From positions 1 to 53,321 of the forward strand of contig NZ_JAMOHZ010000013.1 in the NCBI RefSeq assembly GCF_024448715.1: a stretch of DNA of 53,321 nucleotides. The letters are read 5' to 3'. The translations under genes were made by a program, and so were the position numbers. The notes beneath the pieces were generated by a model. That model worked only from the letters and a program-made list of their open reading frames with translations. It ran no database searches and had not been told where the DNA came from. Below, piece by piece: positions 36,578-45,980 of this stretch; positions within the stretch are counted from its first letter, which is position 1; each line of letters begins with the position of its first letter. This DNA is from Stutzerimonas stutzeri (GTDB lineage: Bacteria; Pseudomonadota; Gammaproteobacteria; Pseudomonadales; Pseudomonadaceae).

Positions 36578-39500
36578 ATGACCGACGCAATGCCCGCTAT
36601 CGACACCCTGCTGAAAAACCTCGACCAGGCGATGTACGCCGACCGCCATCGCTTGCGTCGTCAGTTGCACGACCTGCGCAAGAAAGCCGGCGATGCGTCG
36701 ATTGAAGATAATCGTCTCGTCCAGTGGCTCGAACGCTTCCGGGCCTCGGTCGCAAAGGCTGAAGCGCGGCGCAACAGCGTGCCGGCGATGCGTTATGACG
36801 ATCAGCTGCCGATTGCCGCCAAGCGCGAGGAAATCAAGGACGCGCTACGCAAACATCAGGTGTTGGTGATTGCGGGTGAGACGGGCTCGGGCAAGACCAC
36901 TCAGTTGCCGAAAATCTGCCTGGAGCTCGGCCGTGGCGTGCATGGGCTGATCGGCCATACCCAACCGCGTCGACTGGCCGCGCGTAGCGTTGCCACACGG
37001 GTAGCCGAAGAAATCGGCACCCCGCTTGGCGAGCTGGTGGGTTATCAAGTGCGTTTCGAAGATCAGAGCAAGGAAAGCTCGCTGATCAAATTGATGACCG
37101 ACGGTATTTTGCTGGCCGAGACCCAGCACGACCGTTTCTTGGAAAAATACGACACCATCATCGTCGACGAGGCGCACGAGCGCAGCCTCAACATCGACTT
37201 CCTGCTTGGCTACCTGAAAACGCTGCTGCCGCGCCGACCCGATCTGAAGGTGATCATCACCTCGGCGACCATCGACCTGGAGCGATTTTCCGAGCATTTC
37301 AACGGCGCGCCTATTGTCGAAGTGTCCGGTCGCACCTTCCCAGTCGAGACCTGGTACCGGCCGCTGTCGGCGGAAGTCGATGAAGACGGCAACCGCGTCG
37401 AAGACGACCTGACCGTGGACCAAGGCATCCTCGCCGCGCTGGACGAAATCGATGCCCATGAAAAGAACATCGGCAAACGACCCGGTGATGTGCTGGTGTT
37501 CCTGCCCGGTGAGCGTGAGATCCGCGACGCCGCCGAGGTGCTGCGCAAGGCCAATCTGCGCTTTACCGAGGTGTTGCCACTGTATGCGCGGTTGACGCCG
37601 GCCGAGCAGCAGAAGATCTTCCGCCCCGCCGCTGGGCGCAAGATCGTGCTGGCGACCAACGTTGCGGAAACCTCACTGACCGTGCCGGGCATCCGTTATG
37701 TAATCGACTCCGGCACCGCGCGGATCAGCCGCTACAGCTACCGCGCCAAGGTTCAGCGGCTGCCTATCGAGGCCGTGTCCCAGGCCAGCGCCAATCAGCG
37801 CAAGGGCCGTTGCGGGCGGGTCGAACCTGGCATTTGCATTCGTCTCTACCGTGAGAAGGATTTTCTCTCTCGGCCGGAATTTACCGATCCGGAAATCCTG
37901 CGCACCAACCTGGCCGCCGTGATCTTGCAGATGCTGCACCTGCGCCTCGGCCAGATCGAGGATTTTCCGTTCATCGAGCCGCCGGACGGTAAGGCCATCA
38001 GCGACGGTTTCAACCTGCTGCAGGAGCTCTCGGCGGTCAATCGCGAGAACCAGCTGACGCCTCTGGGCCGCCAGCTGGCGCGTCTGCCCATCGACCCGCG
38101 ACTCGGCCGCATGCTGCTCGAAGCGGCGCAGCTGGGCAGCATGGCCGAGGTGCTGATCGTTGCCAGTGCGCTGTCGGTGCAGGATGTGCGTGAACGCCCG
38201 GCTGATCGTCAACAGCCCGCCGACCAGGCTCATGCCCAGTGGAAGGACCCGGATTCGGACTTCGCCGCGCTGATCAACCTCTGGCGCGGTTTCGAGGAGC
38301 AGCGTCAGGCGCTGGGTTCCAACGCATTGCGCACCTGGTGTCGGAAGAATTTCCTCAACTATTTGCGTCTGCGCGAGTGGCGCGATGCCCACCGGCAGCT
38401 GACGTTGATTGTGCGTGAGCTGAAGTTGGGCGGTGATCAAAAGGCCAACTCCGATTACCGTAGCGAACGGGGCCCGGTCGCGAAGGTTCGCGAGCAAGCG
38501 CTGAGGCGCGCCCCTCGCTCCTACGAAGAGCCCGCCGCAACTGATTCCACACCAGCGCTGACTACCGATAACAAGGTCAACGCGATCGTCCGGCAACAGG
38601 CCGAAGCCAGCGAGGCCGCGCAGCGCGCCAAAAGTTACGCCGCGGTGCATAAGGCGATCCTTTCCGGCTTGCTCAGCCAGGTCGGCCACAAGACCGAGGA
38701 TGGCGACTTTCTCGGCGCGCGCCAGCGGCGTTTCTGGGTCCATCCGTCGAGCGTCATAGGCCGTAAGAAGCCGAACTGGATCATGGCCGCCGAACTGGTC
38801 GAGACTACCAAGCTGTTTGCGCGCATGGTGGCGAAGATCGAGCCGGACTGGATCGAGCCACTGGCCAAGCACCTGACCAAGACCAACCACTTCGAGCCGC
38901 ACTGGGAGAAGAAGCGCGGCCAGGTGGTGGCGTTCGAGCAGGTCACCCTGTACGGCATGATCATCGTCGCGCGGCGCCCGGTGCATTTCGGCCCCATCGA
39001 TCCGCCGGCGACGCGCGAACTGTTCATCCGCGAAGGCCTGGTGCGTGGTGAGATGCACAGTCGCGCCAAGGCGTTGACTGCTAATCGCGAGCTGCTGGAA
39101 CTGTTCGACGAACTGGAAGCCAAGGCCCGTCGGCGTGACATCATCGCTGACGAGGACACGCTGTTTGCGTACTACGACGCGCGCGTGCCGCAAGACATCT
39201 ATCAGACGGCCAGCTTCGAGAGTTGGTACAAGCGCGAGAGTGCAAAGGATCCGCAACTGCTGATCATGCGCGACGAGGATGTGCTCGCTCGCGACGCCAG
39301 TGAAGTCACCAGCGCGCAGTACCCGGACCAGTTGCGCATCGGTGAACTGCAACTGCCGCTGGAATACCACTTCGAGCCCAACCATCCGCGTGATGGCGTG
39401 ACCCTGCGCGTGCCGGCTCCGTTGTTGCCGCAGCTGCGCAGTGAACGGCTCGATTGGTTAGTGCCCGGCCTCCTGGAAACCAAGGCCGTGGCGTTGGTGC

Positions 39501-40687
39501 GCAACCTGCCCAAGGCAATCCGCAAGAACTTCGTGCCGGTGCCGGATTTCGTCAAGGCTGCGCTTTCGAAGGTCAGCTTCGGAGAGGGTTCGCTACCCGA
39601 GGCGCTGGGTCGCGAGCTGCTGCGCATGACCGGCGCCCGCGTGCCAGAAGAAGCGTGGAGGGAGGCGGCGAACCAGCTCGACAGCCATCTGAAGATGAAC
39701 ATTGAAGTCGTAGACGCCCGCGGTAAGTTCCTCGGCGAAGGTCGCGATTTGGCCGAGCTCACCGCGCGTTTTTCCGAGGCCAGCCAGGCTGCGTTGGCGC
39801 CACCGCAGCAAAAGACTGAGCAGAAGCCAGTCGAGGCCAAAGCCTTCGCTCAGGTGGCTGAAAAGGCTCAGGCGAAGATGGCCGGGCTGTCGATGACGGT
39901 CTATCCGGCTCTGGTGGAAGAGGGTGGGGTAGTCAAGGAAGGCCGCTTCCCAACCCAGGCTGAAGCCGATTATCAACACCGCCGCGCCCTGCAGCGGCTG
40001 TTGTTGCAGCAACTCAGCGAGCCGGCGAAATATCTGCGCAGCAAACTCCCCGGCCTCACCGAGATGGCGCTGCTCTACCGCGACATGGGCAAAGTGGATG
40101 CGTTGGTCGAGGACATCCTGCTCGCCAGTCTCGACAGCTGTATTCTCGATGGTGAAGCACAACTACCCCGCGATGGCGCCGCACTGGCCGCCCTTGCGGA
40201 AAGGAAGCGTGGCGATTGGGCGCCGCACGCCGAACGTCTTGCGCGGCAGGTGCTGGAAATCCTCAAGCTCTGGCATGGCCTGCAGAAGCGCTTCAAAGGC
40301 AAGATCGACCTGGCCCAAGCCGTGGCGCTCAACGACATCAAGGCGCAGCTCGGTAACCTCGTCTATCCCGGCTTCGTCCGCGAGACGCCTGCCGAATGGC
40401 TCAAGGAATATCCGCGCTACCTCAAAGCCATCGAGCAACGCTTTGAGAAAATCGGGGCGCAATTGCAGCGTGACCGGGTCTGGTCCGGCGAACTGGCCGG
40501 GTACTGGGAGCACTATCAAACCCGCTCGAAAAAGCACCAGCAGGAAGGCAAACGCGACCCTGAGCTGACCCTCTACCGCTGGATGTTGGAGGAATACCGC
40601 GTCTCGCTCTGGGCGCAGCAACTCGGGACCAGGATGCCGACCTCGGATAAGCGGCTGAACAAGCAGTGGAGCCAGGTCGAGTCCTGA
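36578..40687 (+). CDS. hrpA: DEAH-box RNA helicase HrpA, with in-frame REP insertion
   Basis: 1369 aa against about 1300 in E. coli. Motifs: Walker A GETGSGKTTQLPK near residue 99, QPRRLAARSVA, DEAHERSLNIDFLLGYL near 197, SATIDLERF, ATNVAETSLTVPGI and QRKGRCGR, then the ratchet and OB-fold domains and the long DUF3418-type C-terminal region of HrpA. It remodels mRNA and rescues stalled ribosomes in enterics. Residues about 628-650 (SERGPVAKVREQALRRAPRS) are encoded by a REP element in the linker behind the helicase core, which accounts for part of the extra length. The frame stays open. Confidence 0.95.
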   Translation: MTDAMPAIDTLLKNLDQAMYADRHRLRRQLHDLRKKAGDASIEDNRLVQWLERFRASVAKAEARRNSVPAMRYDDQLPIAAKREEIKDALRKHQVLVIAGETGSGKTTQLPKICLELGRGVHGLIGHTQPRRLAARSVATRVAEEIGTPLGELVGYQVRFEDQSKESSLIKLMTDGILLAETQHDRFLEKYDTIIVDEAHERSLNIDFLLGYLKTLLPRRPDLKVIITSATIDLERFSEHFNGAPIVEVSGRTFPVETWYRPLSAEVDEDGNRVEDDLTVDQGILAALDEIDAHEKNIGKRPGDVLVFLPGEREIRDAAEVLRKANLRFTEVLPLYARLTPAEQQKIFRPAAGRKIVLATNVAETSLTVPGIRYVIDSGTARISRYSYRAKVQRLPIEAVSQASANQRKGRCGRVEPGICIRLYREKDFLSRPEFTDPEILRTNLAAVILQMLHLRLGQIEDFPFIEPPDGKAISDGFNLLQELSAVNRENQLTPLGRQLARLPIDPRLGRMLLEAAQLGSMAEVLIVASALSVQDVRERPADRQQPADQAHAQWKDPDSDFAALINLWRGFEEQRQALGSNALRTWCRKNFLNYLRLREWRDAHRQLTLIVRELKLGGDQKANSDYRSERGPVAKVREQALRRAPRSYEEPAATDSTPALTTDNKVNAIVRQQAEASEAAQRAKSYAAVHKAILSGLLSQVGHKTEDGDFLGARQRRFWVHPSSVIGRKKPNWIMAAELVETTKLFARMVAKIEPDWIEPLAKHLTKTNHFEPHWEKKRGQVVAFEQVTLYGMIIVARRPVHFGPIDPPATRELFIREGLVRGEMHSRAKALTANRELLELFDELEAKARRRDIIADEDTLFAYYDARVPQDIYQTASFESWYKRESAKDPQLLIMRDEDVLARDASEVTSAQYPDQLRIGELQLPLEYHFEPNHPRDGVTLRVPAPLLPQLRSERLDWLVPGLLETKAVALVRNLPKAIRKNFVPVPDFVKAALSKVSFGEGSLPEALGRELLRMTGARVPEEAWREAANQLDSHLKMNIEVVDARGKFLGEGRDLAELTARFSEASQAALAPPQQKTEQKPVEAKAFAQVAEKAQAKMAGLSMTVYPALVEEGGVVKEGRFPTQAEADYQHRRALQRLLLQQLSEPAKYLRSKLPGLTEMALLYRDMGKVDALVEDILLASLDSCILDGEAQLPRDGAALAALAERKRGDWAPHAERLARQVLEILKLWHGLQKRFKGKIDLAQAVALNDIKAQLGNLVYPGFVRETPAEWLKEYPRYLKAIEQRFEKIGAQLQRDRVWSGELAGYWEHYQTRSKKHQQEGKRDPELTLYRWMLEEYRVSLWAQQLGTRMPTSDKRLNKQWSQVES
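38459..38526. repeat. REP-type element inside hrpA
   Basis: Read in reverse it runs TCGTAGGAGCGAGGGGCGCG, CCTCAGCGCTTGCTCGCGAA, then CCTTCGCGACCGGGCC, a common Pseudomonas REP variant. The clearest part is 38487-38526. It lies within the open frame, between the helicase core and the C-terminal region. Confidence 0.75.
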
Positions 40688-40877
40688 CAGCAGGGCCCCA
40701 ACACGTCGATCTCTGGAGTTCCCGGAACGCTTATGGAGCCGCCTGCAACGGCTGGCCTGTCTGCGTGCAACCATCGACGGCAACAAACTGCGGCTGGCTT
40801 CGTCATTGTCCTGGTCGGTGTGGCGGTCGTCCTCGGCTTCCTGGCGCTCCGCCACGCGCGTCCGTGCGGGTTTTCTC

Positions 40878-41786
40878 CTAGCCCTGAGGAGTCTCTGCCG
40901 TTTTTGATTTTCGCAGCATCGCTACCAGCTCCTTTACGCAGCCGGGCAAGGCGTCGAGCTCACGTACCAGCATGCTGCGCTCCCGGATCGCCCAGGGTTC
41001 CTTCAGGTGCACCGTGACCAGTTCCATCGTACGGCGGTGACGCTCCGCGGCCGATTCGGGAATGATGCCAATGCCCACGCCAGCTTCGATCATCCTGCAG
41101 ATCGCCTCGTAGCTGGACACTTGAACACGTAGCGGTAGGGTGCCGCCGAGCCGCTCAACCTGCGCGCTGACAAAGCTGAACAGCGTACTGCCTTCGTGAA
41201 GACCGATATGTTGGTACGCGAGAGTCTGACTCAGGGTGACTTCGGATTCGTTGGCCAGCGGGTGATTTTTGGGCAGCGCCAGCAGCAGCCGGTCCGTGCT
41301 GTAGTGCAGAACTTCCAATCCGCTGGCTTCCACCGGGCCAGCAATGAACCCTAGATCCGACGATCCATCGAGTACCCCACGGACGATGTCTCGCGATAAC
41401 CGCTCCTGAAGATCAACGGTGACGCCTGGGTGTTGGGTAAGAAACCCGACGAGCACTTCCGGAAGAAACTCCGTCACAGCCGTTGTGTTGGCAAAGATGC
41501 GTATGTGTCCGAAGGAGCCCGTCCCGTACTCGGCGAACTCAGCCTTAACGTAATCCACCTGCCGCATGATCAGCCTGGCGTGCTGCAAGAGCTTCGTACC
41601 CGCCGGCGTCAACGTGACCCCGCGGGTATCGCGATAGAGCAACCGTGTGCCGAGCTGATTTTCAAGCGCCTTTATCCTCGCGCTGGTCGCGGCGGGCGAC
41701 AGGTGGGCGCGACGCGCACCCTGCGTCAGGCTGGGTGATTCGGCTACGTGAATAAAGAGGCGCATATCGGCGATTTCAAAATGCAT
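40878..41786 (-). CDS. LysR-family regulator of the catabolic island
   Basis: A 302-aa LTTR. The helix-turn-helix is LFIHVAESPSLTQGARRAHL followed by SPAATSARIKALENQLG (residues 9-46); the effector domain follows from about residue 90 (IRIFANTTAVTEFLPEVLVGF) with PALPKNHPLA-like and GVGIGIIPES strands. It is transcribed away from the amidohydrolase operon with 519 bases between, the classic arrangement for an LTTR controlling a divergent catabolic operon. The effector is likely a pathway substrate or intermediate. The start at ATG 41786 is chosen by homology of the N-terminus; the frame is open to 41873. Confidence 0.92.
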   Translation of the reverse strand: MHFEIADMRLFIHVAESPSLTQGARRAHLSPAATSARIKALENQLGTRLLYRDTRGVTLTPAGTKLLQHARLIMRQVDYVKAEFAEYGTGSFGHIRIFANTTAVTEFLPEVLVGFLTQHPGVTVDLQERLSRDIVRGVLDGSSDLGFIAGPVEASGLEVLHYSTDRLLLALPKNHPLANESEVTLSQTLAYQHIGLHEGSTLFSFVSAQVERLGGTLPLRVQVSSYEAICRMIEAGVGIGIIPESAAERHRRTMELVTVHLKEPWAIRERSMLVRELDALPGCVKELVAMLRKSKTAETPQG

Positions 41787-41893
41787 GTCGCTGTTTCTCC
41801 TGGCCGAGCGTTGATGGGTTTTTGCTCCCGCCGATGGCAGGCGCACTTGAGCGCGTTCTGCGCGGCCGAACACCGGTCTCCGTAATTACAAAT

Positions 41894-41912
41894 TCCCAGA
41901 ATGCGATTGGGA
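41894..41912. promoter_or_regulatory. Candidate LysR operator
   Basis: TCCCA-N9-TGGGA, an inverted repeat about 108 bases upstream of the LysR start and 87 bases before the acyl-CoA dehydrogenase remnant. LTTR sites are usually interrupted palindromes placed like this between divergent genes. No footprint-level evidence is possible. Confidence 0.33.
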
Positions 41913-41998
41913 TTGCAAGGTACACCCCACAACAACGCGGTAGGCCAAGGCTTCCCTAGCCATTCCGCTGTTCCCAAGCCTGACTTGAGCAAGAAGTT

Positions 41999-42211
41999 AT
42001 GGACGTGAATGACAACGAAGAACTCAACGCCATCCGCGAAGGCGTGCGCGCCCTCTGCGCCGAGTTTCCCGCCGAATGTAGTGCTGATCTCGACCAACCT
42101 GATTCTACCGTGCGTGGCCGAACATTCATTGGAGCCGCGCAGCTTCTGAGCGGGTCCGCCCGCAGTTTGCGGAACGAAAACGCGGCCAAGGCAATAGGGA
42201 AAGCTGCGTAG
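41999..42211 (+). pseudogene. N-terminal remnant of an acyl-CoA dehydrogenase
   Basis: The frame opens MDVNDNEELNAIREGVRALC then AEFPAE, the typical start of an acyl-CoA dehydrogenase (EE-AIR--VR-LC--FP-EYW). After about 27 residues the similarity stops: TGT replaces the expected aromatic residue and the rest (DLDQPDSTVRGRTFIGAAQL) is unrelated, ending at 42211. About 95 bases separate it from the amidohydrolase gene. I read it as the scar of a deleted first gene of the operon. A real 70-aa protein cannot be excluded. Confidence 0.5.
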
Positions 42212-42305
42212 GTGTAACAACACGAATTCATTGACGTGAAGACGACTCGCTCCGGGACATCGTGTCCTTGTTCGATGCGAGTAAGAACTGTGAGAGAGGT
42301 GAGGA

Positions 42306-43394
42306 ATGAGCAATCCCCGCATGAAAATCATCGATTCGGATGTGCACCCCTGGGTAAATGGCGATATCGAAGGGCTTAAGCCTTACATGAGCCAGAGCTG
42401 GCAAAAGCGCTTTGAAGGCAAGCGCGCGATCCTGCCGGACCATCCTCTGCGTCCGCCGTTGGCTGGTGCTACGTCGATTCGCCGAGACGCCACGCCGCCG
42501 AGCGGTGGTGCTGGCGGTTCCGATCCGTATTTCATGCGGGAGGATCACTTGGATCCGCACGGAATCGAATACGCGATCCTTTCGTCGATCCAGGCGGGCA
42601 AGCTGGTCTCGCTACCGAATACCGGCGAGGCCGTTACCTTGGCTCGTGCCTTTAACGATTATTTCCGGGACAAGTGGCTCGACGTCGATTCGCGCTATCG
42701 CCTGGCGATGTGCGTTGCTGTGCATGATCCGATCGAGGCGGCCAAGGAGATACGGCGCATCGGCGGCGAGGAGGGCATCGTCGCGGTATATATGCCGCTG
42801 ATCAATGTGCTCATGGGGAACCGTCACTATTACCCCATTTACGAGGCCGCCGAAGAACTCGGCCTGCCTATCCTGATTCACCCGACCGGTACCGAAGGGG
42901 CGTTTCAGACAAGCGTAGCTTTCGCTGGCGGGGTGCCGAGTACTTACATCGAGCGCCATTCCTGCTTCCCCCAGATCGCCATGGGCAACATCGCCAGCCT
43001 GCTGTTCGAGGGCGTGTTCGTGCGTTTCCCGAAACTCAAGTTCTTGGCAGCAGAATTCGGCTTCAGCTGGGTCCCGCACATGCTCTGGCGCGTCGACCAG
43101 AACTGGAGACAGTTCCGCTGTGAAGTGCCGTGGCTTGAATACGAGCCGAGCCGCTACGTACTCGATCACGTTCGTTTCACCAGTCAGCCGCTTGAAGAGC
43201 CGGAGAAGGATGAGTACCTGATCCAGATTCTGGAAATGGTGCATGCCGAGCGCACCATTCTTTTCAGCACCGACTATCCGCATTGGGACACCGATTATCC
43301 CCAGACAACTTTCCAGCGTCTGCCTCAAGCAATGAAGCAGCGCATCTTCTATGACAACGCAGCCGAACTGTTTGGATTGAACGCCGCGGTATAA
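42306..43394 (+). CDS. Amidohydrolase_2-family metal-dependent hydrolase/decarboxylase
   Basis: A 362-aa TIM-barrel amidohydrolase of the ACMSD type. Metal-site residues are visible in IIDSDVHP (D-x-H pattern, residues 8-15), a strand His in LPILIHPTGTEG near 191, and the terminal Asp in LFSTDYPHWDTDYP near 322. Relatives decarboxylate hydroxylated aromatic acids without oxygen (gamma-resorcylate, 5-carboxyvanillate) or hydrolyse lactones and oxalomesaconate-like acids. GAGAGGTGAGG precedes the ATG. It is the first intact gene of the island and is followed 21 bases later by the Rieske gene, so they are co-transcribed. Confidence 0.88.
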   Translation: MSNPRMKIIDSDVHPWVNGDIEGLKPYMSQSWQKRFEGKRAILPDHPLRPPLAGATSIRRDATPPSGGAGGSDPYFMREDHLDPHGIEYAILSSIQAGKLVSLPNTGEAVTLARAFNDYFRDKWLDVDSRYRLAMCVAVHDPIEAAKEIRRIGGEEGIVAVYMPLINVLMGNRHYYPIYEAAEELGLPILIHPTGTEGAFQTSVAFAGGVPSTYIERHSCFPQIAMGNIASLLFEGVFVRFPKLKFLAAEFGFSWVPHMLWRVDQNWRQFRCEVPWLEYEPSRYVLDHVRFTSQPLEEPEKDEYLIQILEMVHAERTILFSTDYPHWDTDYPQTTFQRLPQAMKQRIFYDNAAELFGLNAAV

Positions 43395-43415
43395 GCCGGC
43401 TAAAGGAGAAAACCC

Positions 43416-43769
43416 GTGGAGCACAATGTAGGTCACCTGGACGATATACCAGATACCGATGCACTGATCGTCGACATTGAAGGAAGGCCAATCGGCGTGT
43501 TCAAGCGAGGCGATAAAGTTTACGCCGTCAAGAATCTCTGCCCCCACAAACGAGCGCCTCTAGCGAGGGGTACGGTCGAAGGCACGATGTTGCCTACTGC
43601 GTGCGCAGGCGAATTCAACTACGGAATGGAGAACCAGGTAGTTAGGTGCCCGTGGCACGGCTGGGAATTCGACCTGGAGACCGGAAAGTGCCTGTTTGGC
43701 GTGAGTGACAGCAAAATCAAAATCTATCCGGTTTCGGTCAGGGAGGGGCAGGTCTACGTTGACGTGTAA
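43416..43769 (+). CDS. Small Rieske [2Fe-2S] ferredoxin
   Basis: 117 aa, a complete Rieske domain: C42-P-H44 in LCPHKRAPLA and C78-x2-H81 in VRCPWHGWEFDLETG bind the cluster. The size matches ferredoxin components of Rieske dioxygenase systems or a NirD-like subunit; the 33-residue gap between the two ligand motifs is longer than in typical BphF/CarAc ferredoxins. GTG start with AAGGAG 8 bases upstream. No oxygenase alpha subunit is encoded in the window, so its electron acceptor is unknown. Confidence 0.9.
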   Translation: MEHNVGHLDDIPDTDALIVDIEGRPIGVFKRGDKVYAVKNLCPHKRAPLARGTVEGTMLPTACAGEFNYGMENQVVRCPWHGWEFDLETGKCLFGVSDSKIKIYPVSVREGQVYVDV

Positions 43770-43906
43770 CAAACCGAATGCCTCCGACGGCCTGCGCCAT
43801 ATGCCCATGGCGCATCAAACATGACCGATCGTGCCCACCAGCAAGCGCGCCTGTCCCAAGCAGGGTTAACGTCAAATCTGCCTTTATATAAAGATCGAGG
43901 TAAACG

Positions 43907-44296
43907 ATGAACGAAGAGAAATTTTCCGAGAAGTTTAAAAAAGGGCTGCAAACTCGCCGTGATGTATTAGGCGACGCGTACGTCGATGCGGCTGTCAACA
44001 AGGCGACCGATTACAACTGGCCGATGCAGGAGTTCGTTACAGAGTACTGCTGGGATGAAATTTGGAACCGCCCTGGGCTCAGCCGCAAGGATCGTTCGAT
44101 GCTCAACCTGGGCATGATCTCTGCGCTTGGCAGGACGCAAGAACTGAAGATGCACGTTCGCGGCGCCATCAACAACGGCTGGACTAAAGAAGAACTGCGC
44201 GAAGTTTTCCTGCAAGTCGCGGTGTACTGCGGTGTGCCGGCCGCCATCGACAGCTTCCGTACGGCGCAGGAAGTGTTCAACGAAATGGGCATCTGA
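43907..44296 (+). CDS. Carboxymuconolactone decarboxylase family protein
   Basis: A 129-aa all-helical protein of the PcaC/AhpD-type family. SRKDRSMLNLGMISALGRTQ, ELKMHVRGAINNGWTKEELR and FLQVAVYCGVPAAIDSFRTA match the PcaC pattern closely, including the His of the conserved block. It lacks the CxxC of AhpD peroxidoreductases, so a lactone decarboxylase or isomerase-like step is likelier than peroxide reduction. It follows the Rieske gene after 137 bases. Confidence 0.9.
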   Translation: MNEEKFSEKFKKGLQTRRDVLGDAYVDAAVNKATDYNWPMQEFVTEYCWDEIWNRPGLSRKDRSMLNLGMISALGRTQELKMHVRGAINNGWTKEELREVFLQVAVYCGVPAAIDSFRTAQEVFNEMGI

Positions 44297-44549
44297 ACAC
44301 CCCCTCTTCATTGAGAACTCACCGTTCATGCGACCGGCACAGGCAGCGTGGGATGGACGATGCGTCCTGCGCACGCCGTGAGTGAAACCCTTCGGGGCGA
44401 CCTAGCTATCGCAGGCTGCACGTGGGACAGCAAGCGGTGGTTCGAATGGGCCTCGCGTGCAATTCGACCAGTCGAAACGGGCGCGAGTAGCTGTCCTGAT
44501 CTTGCATTGCGCACGTTTCGCTTTCTGTACTACAAGCTCAAGGGGTGCC

Positions 44550-45980
44550 ATGAAAACAATATTAATTAACGGGCAATGGCTTGCCGCTCATGACGAACGC
44601 CTGATCGATGTCGACGAGCCGTCAACAGGAAAAGTCTTCACCCAGGTAAGTCGCGGCGGCGAGTGGGAAGTCAACGCGGCAGTCCAATCGGCGCGCCAGG
44701 CACTGAATTCCAATTGGGGGCGGTTCACCGCAGCAGAGCGGGGGAGACTGCTGCTCAGAATTGGCAACCGGATACTCCTGCAAGCCAAGGAAATCGCGCA
44801 AATCGAATCACGCGACACCGGCAAGCCGCTGCATCTGGCGGAGCGAGACGTTGTCGTGCTGGCACGTTACTTCGAATATTACGGCGCGGCGGCTGACAAG
44901 CATCATGGCGAAGTCATTCCGTACCTGAACGGTTATACCGTCAATGTCGTGCATGAACCGCTTGGGGTCACCGGGCACATCATCCCTTGGAATTACCCTT
45001 CCCAGATGTTCGGTCGCACGGCCTGTCCAGCGTTGGCGGCCGGCAATGCGATCGTGCTGAAACCGTCCGAAGAGGCGTGCCAGTCGGTGCTTTACATCGC
45101 GACGTTGATGATGGAAGAAGGCCTGCCCGACGGTGCGCTCAATATTGTCACTGGATTTGGCCATGAGGCTGGCGCGGCCCTGACCGGACACCCGGACATC
45201 AACCTGGTCACCTTTACCGGCTCGCCTGGCGTAGGCGCACTCGTGCAGCAGGCGACCGCAGCTAACCATGTCCCCTGTGTGCTGGAACTGGGCGGCAAGT
45301 CCCCGCAAATCGTTTTCGCCGACGCCGATCTCGACAAGGCGGTGCCCGCTATTGTCAGCGCCCTGGCACAAAACACCGGGCAAACCTGTTCGGCAGGTAC
45401 CCGTTTGCTAATTCAGCGCGAAATCTACGATGAGGTGGTGTCGCGTGTTGCGGCGCGGTTCGAGGGTATTCGCGCCGGCATGCCGGACTCCGGTGCCGAT
45501 TGCGGTCCGATCATCACCCGTGCGCAGTTCGAGCGTGTGCAGGCATTTATCCACCGCCTCCACGAATCCGGTTTGCCGTTGCTTGCAGCCGGCAAACTCG
45601 ACGGCATCGAGCCGGGCGGATTCTTCGTTCCGCCGATGCTGTTCGGACCTGTCCCTCGTGACCACGAGCTGGCTACTGCCGAAGTGTTCGGTCCGGTGCT
45701 TGCAGCCATGCCTTTCGAAGACGAGGCGGACGCCATCGAGCTCGCCAACGCGACGGAATACGGTCTGGTAGCCGCAGTATGGACCGAGAACGGTGCGCGT
45801 CAGCAGCGCATGGCGCGCTCGGTGGTCGCGGGCCAGGTGTATATCAACTGCTATGGCGCTGGCGGTGGGGTCGAGCTGCCCTTCGGCGGCCGAAAGAAAA
45901 GTGGCTACGGGCGCGAGAAAGGCTTCATCGCCCTGGATGAGTTCACCACCACCAAAACCATAGTGAATTGTTTCGAGTGA
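44550..45980 (+). CDS. NAD(P)-dependent aldehyde dehydrogenase
   Basis: A 476-aa ALDH superfamily enzyme. The cofactor segment IIPWNYPSQMFGRTACPALA and KPSEEAC lie near residues 150-175, the general base is in LELGGKSPQIVF near residue 246 and the nucleophile is the Cys in NTGQTCSAGTRL near 280. The C-terminus GGRKKSGYGREKG is typical. It probably oxidises an aldehyde formed in the pathway to an acid. ATG 44550 is chosen (AAGGGG upstream, standard N-terminus MKTILINGQW); a GTG at 44457 is in frame. A 253-base gap precedes it and shows no gene. Confidence 0.92.
   Translation: MKTILINGQWLAAHDERLIDVDEPSTGKVFTQVSRGGEWEVNAAVQSARQALNSNWGRFTAAERGRLLLRIGNRILLQAKEIAQIESRDTGKPLHLAERDVVVLARYFEYYGAAADKHHGEVIPYLNGYTVNVVHEPLGVTGHIIPWNYPSQMFGRTACPALAAGNAIVLKPSEEACQSVLYIATLMMEEGLPDGALNIVTGFGHEAGAALTGHPDINLVTFTGSPGVGALVQQATAANHVPCVLELGGKSPQIVFADADLDKAVPAIVSALAQNTGQTCSAGTRLLIQREIYDEVVSRVAARFEGIRAGMPDSGADCGPIITRAQFERVQAFIHRLHESGLPLLAAGKLDGIEPGGFFVPPMLFGPVPRDHELATAEVFGPVLAAMPFEDEADAIELANATEYGLVAAVWTENGARQQRMARSVVAGQVYINCYGAGGGVELPFGGRKKSGYGREKGFIALDEFTTTKTIVNCFE

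Noticed and set aside
36361..36579. Minus-strand frame of 72 codons between the cyclase gene and hrpA
   Set aside because: The translation looks partly protein-like, but the start lies on the hrpA start codon, there is no clear binding site and no family is recognised.
37673..39385. 570-codon minus-strand frame opposite hrpA
   Set aside because: Third-position GC bias of hrpA keeps this frame open; the translation is rich in Gln, His and Arg with no domain.
40733..41017. Plus-strand frame with a hydrophobic segment (FVIVLVGVAVVLGFLALRHA)
   Set aside because: It could be a membrane peptide, but it has no binding site, runs 140 bases into the LysR gene on the other strand and loses protein character after the hydrophobic part.
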